Assembly: GCA_900551615.1 (NCBI GenBank)
Contig: URWN01000003.1
Span: 1-64,000, forward strand
Source: an uncultured Clostridium sp.
Lineage (GTDB): Bacteria > Bacillota > Clostridia > TANB77 > CAG-508
Reading direction: 5' to 3'
DNA: 64,000 nucleotides
The notes under the pieces: generated by a model
Databases searched by the model: none
Told to the model about the DNA's origin: nothing
The model's input: only the letters and a program-made list of their open reading frames with translations
Shown here: positions 44,445-51,785 of the stretch, piece by piece
Position numbering within the stretch: position 1 is the first letter of the stretch
Layout: the number at the start of each line of letters is the position of its first letter
Made by a program: the position numbers and the translations under genes

Positions 44445-45278
44445 TTGCCTAGAATAGCGAGAATGTATAGTGAGTTAAAGGTTTATCATATAATAATACG
44501 AGGAATTGATAAACAAGACATATTTTTAGATACATATGATAAAGATAAATTTTTAAAGATAATACGTGATACAAAAGAAAAATATAATTATGAAGTTTAT
44601 GCATATTGTTTAATGGATAATCATGTTCATTTGATAATCTATGATAAGGATGAAAAGATTTCAAAAATAATGCAAAGTATAGAAATAAGATATGTATCAT
44701 ATTTTAATCTTAAATATGATAGAGTGGGACATTTATTTCAAGATAGATTTCATAGTAAAAGAATAGGAGATAGAGAATACTTAAAGTTGGCTTGTAGATA
44801 TATTCATCAAAATCCGGCAAAAGCAGGCATAGCAAAGACAGAAGAATATAAGTGGAGTAGTTATAAAGAATATATTAAAACTCCTGAAATAATAAATAAT
44901 AAACTTCTATTATTAGTTTTTTCTAAAGATGAAAATGTTGCAAAACAAGAATTTATAAGGTTTCATAATGTAAATGCTAATGAAGATAAGAAAACAGAAA
45001 TTACAAACATATTGGAATATGAATTAAATGTAAAATTTACAGATGATGAAATTAGAAAATATATTTGTGATTTACTAGAAATAAAAAATGTTTATGATAT
45101 TTCCAAATATAATGCTAAAATAAGAAAAGAGCAGTTATTAAAAATAAAATGTTTGAAGAAAGTTTCTATAAGTCAATTAGCAAGGGTACTAGGAATTAAT
45201 AGAAAAATAATAGAAAGAACGTTAAAAAATGTCCAAAAAGAACCGTCCCTTTTGGACATGGACACAAAAAGGAGGTAG
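44445..45278 (+). CDS. REP-associated tyrosine transposase (RAYT, Y1/HUH)
   Basis: 277-aa single-strand transposase of the IS200-like Y1 family, TnpA-REP group. N-terminus MPRIARMYSELKVYHIIIRG is typical of RAYT proteins; the HUH metal motif is DNHVHLII; the catalytic Tyr is expected in CRYIHQNPAKAG; a C-terminal helix-turn-helix (ISQLARVLGINRKIIERTLK) follows. Start is TTG after AAAGGAGTGATT. The last residues QKEPSLLDMDTKRR are encoded by a type I hairpin at 45230, and an inverted copy lies upstream at 44258. radA starts 4 bp after the stop. Such proteins are thought to act on REP hairpins. Confidence 0.88.
   Translation: MPRIARMYSELKVYHIIIRGIDKQDIFLDTYDKDKFLKIIRDTKEKYNYEVYAYCLMDNHVHLIIYDKDEKISKIMQSIEIRYVSYFNLKYDRVGHLFQDRFHSKRIGDREYLKLACRYIHQNPAKAGIAKTEEYKWSSYKEYIKTPEIINNKLLLLVFSKDENVAKQEFIRFHNVNANEDKKTEITNILEYELNVKFTDDEIRKYICDLLEIKNVYDISKYNAKIRKEQLLKIKCLKKVSISQLARVLGINRKIIERTLKNVQKEPSLLDMDTKRR
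45230..45258 (-). repeat. GGGACG hairpin element (type I), inside the 3' end of the transposase gene
   Basis: + strand TGTCCAAAA - AGAACCGTCCC - TTTTGGACA, perfect stem. It is part of the RAYT coding sequence and lies 12-17 bp before the radA AAGGAGG. Confidence 0.92.
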
Positions 45279-45281
45279 AAC

Positions 45282-46647
45282 GTGGCAAAGAATAAGACAG
45301 TTTTTGTATGTAATGAATGTGGATATGAATCAGGAAAATGGCTAGGAAAATGCCCTGCGTGTGGTAGTTGGAATACTTTTTTTGAACAAAAAATAGTAGA
45401 AAGTAAAAATAGTTCATTAAAAGCTGAAAAAAATACAAATAATATACCACAAAGACTTGATTCATATGAAGCTAAAGAGACAATAAGGACATCAACAGGT
45501 TTTGATGAATTAGATAGAGTTTTGGGTGGTGGACTTGTAAAGGGTTCATTAATTTTACTAGGAGGAGAGCCTGGAATTGGTAAATCTACTTTAATATTAC
45601 AGTTATGTGATAAAGTAAAAGGAGAAGGACAAGTATTATATGTTTCAGGAGAAGAGTCAGCAGAACAAATAAAATTAAGAGCTGATAGATTGCGGAATTC
45701 ATAATGAGGATATATTATTTTTAGGTGAGACTGATATTGATATTGTAAACCAAAATATAATAAATTTAAATCCAAAATTAGTAATAATAGATTCAATTCA
45801 AACAATGTATTCAGAAGAAATTTCGGCAGCAGCTGGAAGCGTAAGCCAAGTAAGAGAAATAACATCACAGATAATGAGAGTGTGCAAATCTAGAAATATA
45901 ACAACAATAATTATAGGACATGTAACAAAAGATGGAAACATAGCAGGACCAAGAGTTTTGGAACATATGGTAGATACAGTTTTATATTTAGAAGGAGAAA
46001 GATATTTTTCTTATAGAATATTAAGAGGAGTAAAAAATAGATTTGGTTCTACAAATGAAATAGGTATGTTTGAAATGAAAGGAGAGGGAATGTGCGAAAT
46101 AACTAATCCTTCAGATGTATTAATTTCAGAAAGAGAAGATAATCCACCAGGCTCATGTATTGTATCTTGTATGGAAGGTACTAGGTCAATGCTAGTAGAA
46201 TTGCAAGCATTAACAACGCAAAGTGTATTTGGATTTCCTAAAAGGACTGCAAATGGTATAGATTATAATAGATTAGCGTTATTGATTGCAGTTTTGGAAA
46301 AAAGAGCTGGTATGAATTTAGGAAGTCAAGATGTTTATTTAAATGTTGTAGGTGGTTTGAAAATAAATGAGCCTTCTATAGATTTAGGAATTATAATGGT
46401 AACCGCATCAAGCTATAAAAATATTCCAATTGAAAAAAACGTTGCTATAATGGGAGAAGTTGGTCTTACAGGTGAAGTTAGAAGAATTAATATGATAGAA
46501 AAAAGATTAAAAGAAGCGGAAAAATTAGGATTTAAAAAATGCATAATTCCAGAAAGTAATAAAAAAGGCTTGAAAGAAAATTTTAAATTAGATATAATAG
46601 GTGTCAAAGATGTAAATGAGGCAATGAAAAAATTGGGACTAAAGTAA
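45282..46647 (+). pseudogene. radA: DNA repair protein RadA, single-base frameshift
   Basis: RadA is a RecA-like branch-migration helicase. The first part (GTG at 45282 to 45704) has the zinc finger (CNECGYESGKWLGKCPACG) and Walker A GEPGIGKST, then breaks at RADRLRNS-stop. The rest reads in another frame from about 45694: HNEDILFLGETDID, VIIDSIQTMYSEE, the KNRFG motif in GVKNRFGSTNEIG and the Lon-like C-terminal domain, to 46647. Removing one C near 45693 restores RLGIHNED, the expected family reading. Otherwise complete (about 455 aa). It may be a recent mutation or an assembly error. disA follows, the usual arrangement. Confidence 0.85.
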
Positions 46648-46703
46648 TTAAGGACAAAATACCAAAATGTTAAAACTGTTAAAAGTATTAAAAGTATCAA
46701 AAG

Positions 46704-46732
46704 TGTCCAAAAAGAACCGTCCCTTTTGGACA
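46704..46732 (-). repeat. GGGACG hairpin element (type I), upstream of disA
   Basis: + strand TGTCCAAAA - AGAACCGTCCC - TTTTGGACA, perfect stem, between radA and the disA RBS. Confidence 0.92.
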
Positions 46733-46755
46733 TGCCCCGAAGGGAGGAATAGATT

Positions 46756-47814
46756 TTGACAGCAGATTTGCTTAAATTAATAGCACCTGGAACTCCAATA
46801 AGAGATGGGCTTGAAAATATACTAAGAGCAAAGACAGGGGCTTTATTACTTATAACAGATAATAATGATGTAATAAAGGAAATTGTTGATGGCGGATTTT
46901 ATATAAATGAAGAATATACATCTTCAAAATTATATGAATTAGCTAAAATGGATGGAGCAATTGTTTTAAGTGGTGATTTAAAAAGAATTTTATTTGCAAA
47001 TGCACAACTTATACCTTCAAGGGAGATTGAAACAAGAGAAACTGGAACTAGACATAGAACAGCTGAAAGAACTGCAAAACAAACTGGTGAATTGGTAATA
47101 AGTATATCTCAAAGAAGAAATATAATAACAATTTTTAAAGGAGATTTTAGATATATATTAGAGGACACAAATGCTGTTTTAAACAAGGCAAACCAAGGTA
47201 TTCAAACACTTGAAAGATATAAAAAAGTATTTGATAATAAACTTGCAATATTAAACGAATATGAATTTAATGATATAGTTACATTAAAAAATGTAATTGA
47301 TGTAATACAAAGAGCAGAAATGGTAAGAAGAATTTCTTATGAAATCAAAAATCAAATATATGAACTTGGTGAGGATGGAAGACTTGTAAATATGCAATTA
47401 CAAGAATTAATGGGAGGCTTAGAAAAAGAGGAAGCCTTAATTATAAAAGATTATATAGTTGTAAAGAAATCAACTAAGAATAAAAAAACACCCGAAAAAG
47501 TAATAGAAGAATTATCAAAAATGCAATATGAGGAGATGACAAGAGAAACTACAATAGCTAAATTGTTAGGATATGATACATTTGATAATTATGATGAAGT
47601 TGGTGTATACACAAGAGGTTATAGAATTATAAATAAAATACCAAGAATGCCATCAAATATTGTAGAAAATTTAGTAATGTCATTTAAATCATTTCAACAT
47701 ATTTTGGCAGCTGATATAGAAAGTTTAGATGAAGTTGATGGAATTGGTGAAGTTAGAGCAAGAACAATTAGACAATCTTTAAGAAGGATGCAAGAGCAAT
47801 TTATATTTGAGTAA
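46756..47814 (+). CDS. disA: DNA integrity scanning diadenylate cyclase DisA
   Basis: 352-aa enzyme that makes cyclic di-AMP and senses DNA damage, delaying sporulation in Bacillus. N-terminal DAC domain with DGAIVLSGD and GTRHRTAER active-site motifs; a helical spine (about 150-290); C-terminal helix-hairpin-helix domain (SLDEVDGIGEVRARTIRQSL). Start TTG after GAAGGGAGGA. Coupled with radA as in most Firmicutes; RadA restrains DisA activity in Bacillus, so the radA frameshift could matter. Confidence 0.95.
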   Translation: MTADLLKLIAPGTPIRDGLENILRAKTGALLLITDNNDVIKEIVDGGFYINEEYTSSKLYELAKMDGAIVLSGDLKRILFANAQLIPSREIETRETGTRHRTAERTAKQTGELVISISQRRNIITIFKGDFRYILEDTNAVLNKANQGIQTLERYKKVFDNKLAILNEYEFNDIVTLKNVIDVIQRAEMVRRISYEIKNQIYELGEDGRLVNMQLQELMGGLEKEEALIIKDYIVVKKSTKNKKTPEKVIEELSKMQYEEMTRETTIAKLLGYDTFDNYDEVGVYTRGYRIINKIPRMPSNIVENLVMSFKSFQHILAADIESLDEVDGIGEVRARTIRQSLRRMQEQFIFE

Positions 47815-47867
47815 TATTTAAATAAGCAAATATTTTAAAACAAAAATAAGGAGGAACTAAAAGAAAA

Positions 47868-48641
47868 ATGAAAAAAGTTGGAAAAATAATTTGGATAGTA
47901 GCGTTAATAGCTATAATAGTATTAATAGGAGTTGTAGGATTTGGATATTATAAAAAAGCAACATTTACAAGCCAAAATCCTGTAGCAACAATGGAAGTTG
48001 AAAACTTTGGAACAATCAAAATGGAATTATATCCAGACCAAGCACCAGAAGCGGTTGCCAATTTTATAAAATTGGCAAATAACGGATTTTATGATGGAAC
48101 AACATTCCATAGAATTGTAAAAGATTTTATGATTCAAACAGGTTCAAAAGATGGTGATGGTAAAACAGGGGCAAAATTGAGTAATTTAAAAGATGGCGGA
48201 GAAAATAAAGATTATTCAATAAAAGGTGAGTTTTTAGCAAATGGAGTAACAAATACTATAAAATTTGAAGAAGGAACTGTTGCAATGGCTAGAGCTGATT
48301 ATACACAGTATTCTTCAAACCTAAAAGAAAAATCATATAATTCAGCATGTTCACAATTTTTTATAATGACTAAAGAAAATACAAACTTAAATGGATATTA
48401 TGCAGCATTTGGAAAAGTAACAGAAGGAATGGATGTTGTACACAATATAGAAAATGTTGAAGTTAAAGCGACAGAAGGACAAGAAAATACAGAAAATGCT
48501 GAAGTGAGTACACCAGTAAATGCTCCAAAAGTTACATCAATAAGAGTTGAAACATTTGGAATTGATTATGGTATGCCAAATACATTAACGCCATTTGATT
48601 ATACATCTTGGTTATATAAACAATATGGAATAGGTCAATAA
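47868..48641 (+). CDS. Membrane-anchored cyclophilin-type peptidyl-prolyl isomerase
   Basis: 257-aa protein with an N-terminal membrane span or uncleaved signal (about residues 7-28) and a cyclophilin domain: APEAVANFIKLANNGFYDGTTFHRIVKDFMIQTG, then a catalytic core ending with SACSQFFIMT and YAAFGKVTEGMDVV. It should catalyse proline isomerisation in exported proteins outside the membrane. The tail after residue 200 is acidic and ends with a short aromatic stretch. RBS AAGGAGG. Single gene after disA, followed by a type II hairpin. Confidence 0.9.
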   Translation: MKKVGKIIWIVALIAIIVLIGVVGFGYYKKATFTSQNPVATMEVENFGTIKMELYPDQAPEAVANFIKLANNGFYDGTTFHRIVKDFMIQTGSKDGDGKTGAKLSNLKDGGENKDYSIKGEFLANGVTNTIKFEEGTVAMARADYTQYSSNLKEKSYNSACSQFFIMTKENTNLNGYYAAFGKVTEGMDVVHNIENVEVKATEGQENTENAEVSTPVNAPKVTSIRVETFGIDYGMPNTLTPFDYTSWLYKQYGIGQ

Positions 48642-48647
48642 AATTTC

Positions 48648-48674
48648 TGTCAATAGGGACGCCCCTTTTTGACA
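48648..48674 (+). repeat. GGGACG hairpin element (type II), 3' of the cyclophilin gene
   Basis: TGTCAATA - GGGACGCCCCT - TTTTGACA: 8-bp arms with one mismatch and an 11-nt loop, 6 bp after the stop. A second TGACA-containing echo follows at 48680. Confidence 0.88.
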
Positions 48675-48735
48675 TTTTTGACAGAAAATTAGCTACAGTT
48701 CAGTAAAAATTAATGTCAAGTAAAAAAATTAGAAA

Positions 48736-48830
48736 AACACTTGCCAAATAAAAAGGCAAGTGTTAAAATAATAATAGATTAAAAAAAAACCGCATTTGCC
48801 GGAAAAATTTTTTTAATCTTTTTTTATTTT
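48736..48830 (+). promoter_or_regulatory. pyrG leader: two hairpins, possible attenuator
   Basis: Hairpin 1: AACACTTGCC / GGCAAGTGTT (48736-48745 and 48755-48764), perfect. Hairpin 2: GATTAAAAAAA / TTTTTTTAATC (48777-48787 and 48808-48818) enclosing CCG...CGG, directly followed by a long T-run, so it is terminator-like. GGCAAG in hairpin 1 could instead pair with TTTGCC at 48795-48800, which would disrupt hairpin 2. It lies 50 bp before pyrG, whose transcription is attenuated in Bacillus. The mechanism here is a guess. Confidence 0.45.
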
Positions 48831-48879
48831 TAAAAACAAGGCAAAAATGATTTTTTTTATTTTTTAGAAGGAGGAAGAA

Positions 48880-50487
48880 ATGAACACAAAATACATATTT
48901 GTAACAGGTGGAGTAGTATCAGGATTAGGAAAGGGCATAACAGCTGCATCGCTAGGTAGATTATTAAAAAATAGGGGGTATAAAGTAACAATACAAAAAT
49001 TTGATCCATATATAAATGTTGACCCAGGAACGATGAATCCATATGAACATGGAGAAGTTTTTGTTACAGATGATGGAGCTGAAACAGATTTAGATTTAGG
49101 ACATTATGAAAGATTTATAAATGAAAATTTAACAAAAAATTCTAGTATAACAATGGGAAAAATATATTCAGAAGTAATAGAAAAAGAAAGAAGAGGAGAT
49201 TACTTAGGAAAAACAGTACAAGTAATTCCACATATTACAAATCAAATAAAAGAAAAAATATATGGATTTGAAAATACAGACACAGATATAGTAATTTCAG
49301 AAGTTGGTGGAACAGTAGGAGATATAGAAGGTTTATCAATAATAGAAGCTATTAGACAAGTAGGACTAGAAAAAAATCCAGAAGATGTATGCTTTATACA
49401 TGTAACACTATTGCCATATATATTTGGTTCAAACGAAATAAAATCAAAACCAACCCAACATTCTGTAAAAGAATTACAAAGTTATGGAATTATACCAGAT
49501 ATTTTAGTGTGTAGAACAGAACAAGATATTCCAGATAATATAAGAGAGAAGTTAGCATTGTTCTGCAATGTTAGAAAAACAAGTGTAATTCAAAATAAAA
49601 CAGCAGATTGCTTATATGCAGTACCATTAATGCTTGAAGAAGAAGGTTTGGCAAGAGAAGTATGTAACCATTTAAAATTAGATAGATATATTCCAGATAA
49701 CAGAAAATGGGAAGAAATGATAGAAAAAATAAGAAAAATAGATAAAAGCAATAAAGTAAAAATTGCAATAGTTGGAAAATATATCAAACTTGAAGACTCA
49801 TATATATCAGTAATAGAGAGTGTAAAACATGCAGGTTTTGCAAATGATGTTGAAACAGAAATAAAATTGATAGATGCAGAAAAAATAACAAAAGATACAG
49901 CTAATGAAATGTTAAAAGAATTCCAAGGAATTATAGTTCCAGGTGGATTTGGAAATAGAGGAATAGAAGGAAAAATTGAAACAATCAAATATGCAAGAGA
50001 AAACAAAATACCATTTTTAGGAATTTGCCTTGGTATGCAAATGGCAGTTGTTGAATATGCAAGAGATGTTTTAGGTCTAAAAGATGCTAATTCACAAGAA
50101 TTTGACGAAAAATCAGAAAATAAAGTAATTCACATTATGGAAAATCAAAAGTCAGTTAATAAAAAAGGTGGAACTATGAGACTTGGAAGTTATCCTTGTA
50201 TTATAAAAGAAGGAACTTTAGCTGAAAAAATATATGGAACAAAAGAGATTGCAGAAAGACATAGACATCGTTTTGAGTATAATAATGATTACAAAGAAAG
50301 ACTTGAAAATGCTGGTTTGATATGTTCAGGAACTTCACCTGATGGTGAACTAGTTGAAATTGTAGAACTTTCACAAAAAGAACATCCATTTTTTATTGCT
50401 GGACAATTTCATCCAGAATTAAAATCAAGACCTAATAAGCCAGCACCTTTATTTGTAGAATTAGTAAAAGTTGCAAAAAATATATAG
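48880..50487 (+). CDS. pyrG: CTP synthase
   Basis: 535-aa enzyme converting UTP to CTP with glutamine or ammonia. The amidoligase domain begins IFVTGGVVSGLGKGITAASL and contains DPGTMNPYEHGEVFVTDDGAETDLD; the glutaminase domain has GICLGMQMAVVE (catalytic Cys) and the GQFHPELKSRP end. RBS AGAAGGAGGAAG. Standalone gene with a structured leader. Confidence 0.97.
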   Translation: MNTKYIFVTGGVVSGLGKGITAASLGRLLKNRGYKVTIQKFDPYINVDPGTMNPYEHGEVFVTDDGAETDLDLGHYERFINENLTKNSSITMGKIYSEVIEKERRGDYLGKTVQVIPHITNQIKEKIYGFENTDTDIVISEVGGTVGDIEGLSIIEAIRQVGLEKNPEDVCFIHVTLLPYIFGSNEIKSKPTQHSVKELQSYGIIPDILVCRTEQDIPDNIREKLALFCNVRKTSVIQNKTADCLYAVPLMLEEEGLAREVCNHLKLDRYIPDNRKWEEMIEKIRKIDKSNKVKIAIVGKYIKLEDSYISVIESVKHAGFANDVETEIKLIDAEKITKDTANEMLKEFQGIIVPGGFGNRGIEGKIETIKYARENKIPFLGICLGMQMAVVEYARDVLGLKDANSQEFDEKSENKVIHIMENQKSVNKKGGTMRLGSYPCIIKEGTLAEKIYGTKEIAERHRHRFEYNNDYKERLENAGLICSGTSPDGELVEIVELSQKEHPFFIAGQFHPELKSRPNKPAPLFVELVKVAKNI

Positions 50488-50536
50488 CTATAATTATGGA
50501 TAGAAAACTATTTGCACTATTGACGATTTACATAAT

Positions 50537-50565
50537 TTGCAAATTGTTTGAAATTATGCTATAAT
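50537..50565 (+). promoter_or_regulatory. Promoter of the gene at 50607
   Basis: TTGCAA (50537-50542), 17-nt spacer, TATAAT (50560-50565), 41 bp before the ATG. Confidence 0.7.
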
Positions 50566-50606
50566 ATAAATACAATAAAATTATATATTTATATGGAGGT
50601 TTACAT

Positions 50607-51104
50607 ATGAAAAAGAATCCAAATGATAACTATTATACAACTGACAATGAGATGATTTTGGAGGATGGTGATACTGGAGAGCAGTATATTTTTTTGATAG
50701 ATAGAAAGAATATGCTAGTTATACGGTCTTTCTTAGAAGAGGATATAAAACCATTCATTTTAAATTATGATGGAGTTACTTCTAAGGAAAGAAGAGAAAA
50801 GAAAAGAGTCTTATATAATGAACTTCCAAAAGAAAATTCTCAATATTCATATTTTGTGATTGAGCAAATTATTGGAAAAACAAATAAAAGGGATGAAAAT
50901 TCTATATATGGTTTACCAAGGATACCGATTGGAATGGGAGCTAGATGCAGAGCAACGGCAGTAACTGAAAAACCACAAGATGCCATAGAAATGTATATAT
51001 TTACAAAATATGAGAATCTTGCAGAAGCTGTATCATTTACGCTTAAAAAACTAGCAGACTTTTTTAACATTGAAGGTAATGCACAAATTTATCCAGTAAT
51101 TTAA
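50607..51104 (+). CDS. Unknown soluble protein
   Basis: 165-aa protein, family not recognised. No signal, membrane span or known active site. It contains GDTGEQYIFLIDRKNMLVIRSF near the N-terminus and a central GLPRIPIGMGARCRATAV segment, then a C-terminal helix (NLAEAVSFTLKKLADFF). RBS TATGGAGGT. It has its own promoter and terminator, so it is a single transcription unit between pyrG and groES. Confidence 0.65.
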   Translation: MKKNPNDNYYTTDNEMILEDGDTGEQYIFLIDRKNMLVIRSFLEEDIKPFILNYDGVTSKERREKKRVLYNELPKENSQYSYFVIEQIIGKTNKRDENSIYGLPRIPIGMGARCRATAVTEKPQDAIEMYIFTKYENLAEAVSFTLKKLADFFNIEGNAQIYPVI

Positions 51105-51110
51105 ACTTCA

Positions 51111-51141
51111 AAAAGGACCTAGAGTTATTCTAGGTCCTTTA
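51111..51141 (+). terminator. Terminator after the gene at 50607
   Basis: Stem AAAGGACCTAGA / TCTAGGTCCTTT with a 5-nt loop, 8 bp after the stop. Confidence 0.85.
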
Positions 51142-51259
51142 TTACGAATTATGTCATATAAAGTTATTAATTTTTTAACTAATATTATTTTATGAAAAAG
51201 TAATAAAAATGTTATATAAATAATATAATATAACGTCAAATGTGAATTCTATGTGAATT

Positions 51260-51286
51260 TTAGCAAACTCTATTGACAATTGCTAA
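51260..51286 (+). promoter_or_regulatory. Upstream CIRCE-like operator at groES, overlapping the -35
   Basis: TTAGCAAAC - 9 nt - AATTGCTAA, the same 9-9-9 layout and position as the operator at 7578. It contains TTGACA (51273-51278); the -10 is TATAAA (51294-51299). Confidence 0.6.
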
Positions 51287-51302
51287 AAAAAGGTATAAAT
51301 TA

Positions 51303-51329
51303 TTAGCAGTTAAACAAAAAGAGTGCTAA
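51303..51329 (+). promoter_or_regulatory. CIRCE operator upstream of groES
   Basis: TTAGCAGTT - AAACAAAAA - GAGTGCTAA, 27 bp, in the leader after the -10. The spacer is identical to the hrcA CIRCE at 7629. Confidence 0.88.
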
Positions 51330-51378
51330 AAATAAAAACAAAACATTCTTAAATGGAAAAATTAAAGGAGGTAATATC

Positions 51379-51660
51379 ATGATTAAACCATTAGGAAGTA
51401 GAGTATTAATAAAAATGAAAGAAGGCGAAGAAACAACAAAAAGTGGAATAATACTAGCAAGCAGTGCACAAGAAAAACCACAAATCGCAGAAGTAATTGA
51501 AGTAGGACCAGGAGAAAAAATAGACGGAAAAAATGAAGAAATGTATGTAAAAAAAGGTGATAATATAATAGTAAGCAAATATTCTGGAACAGAAGTAAAA
51601 TATGAAGGAACAGAATATTTAATAGTAAAACAGGATGATATTTTAGCGATAGTAGAATAA
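51379..51660 (+). CDS. groES: Co-chaperonin GroES
   Basis: 93-aa heptameric lid of GroEL. N-terminal IKPLGSRVLIKMKEGEETTKSGIILASSAQEKP (roof and mobile loop) and C-terminal GTEYLIVKQDDILAIVE are typical. RBS TAAAGGAGGT. Controlled by the two CIRCE-type sites; groEL follows after 125 bp that hold a type III repeat. Confidence 0.97.
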   Translation: MIKPLGSRVLIKMKEGEETTKSGIILASSAQEKPQIAEVIEVGPGEKIDGKNEEMYVKKGDNIIVSKYSGTEVKYEGTEYLIVKQDDILAIVE

Positions 51661-51708
51661 AAAATAAATTTTGGGATTGAACTAAAATCTTGAAAAAAGT
51701 AAATTAAA

Positions 51709-51762
51709 GGAGTGTCCCTAAATCCCTAAAAAAAGGGAAAAAAAGGAACGTCCCTAAATCCC
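51709..51762. repeat. GGGACG-type element (type III) upstream of groEL
   Basis: AGTGTCCCTAAATCCC, then GGGAAAAAA - AGGAACGTCCC - TAAATCCC. The minus-strand loop is GGGACGTTCCT as at 14124. The inner stem is degenerate. It ends 9 bp before the groEL AGGAGG. Confidence 0.78.
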
Positions 51763-51785
51763 AGAAAGTTAGGAGGAAATTTAAA

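Noticed and set aside
44445..45278. Complete IS200/IS605 insertion sequence with TnpB.
   Set aside because: There is no tnpB/IscB gene or omega RNA nearby; features fit the domesticated RAYT group flanked by REP hairpins.
45282..45704. A separate short zinc-finger ATPase gene distinct from radA.
   Set aside because: The reading continues in the adjacent frame with all remaining RadA motifs, so it is one frameshifted gene.
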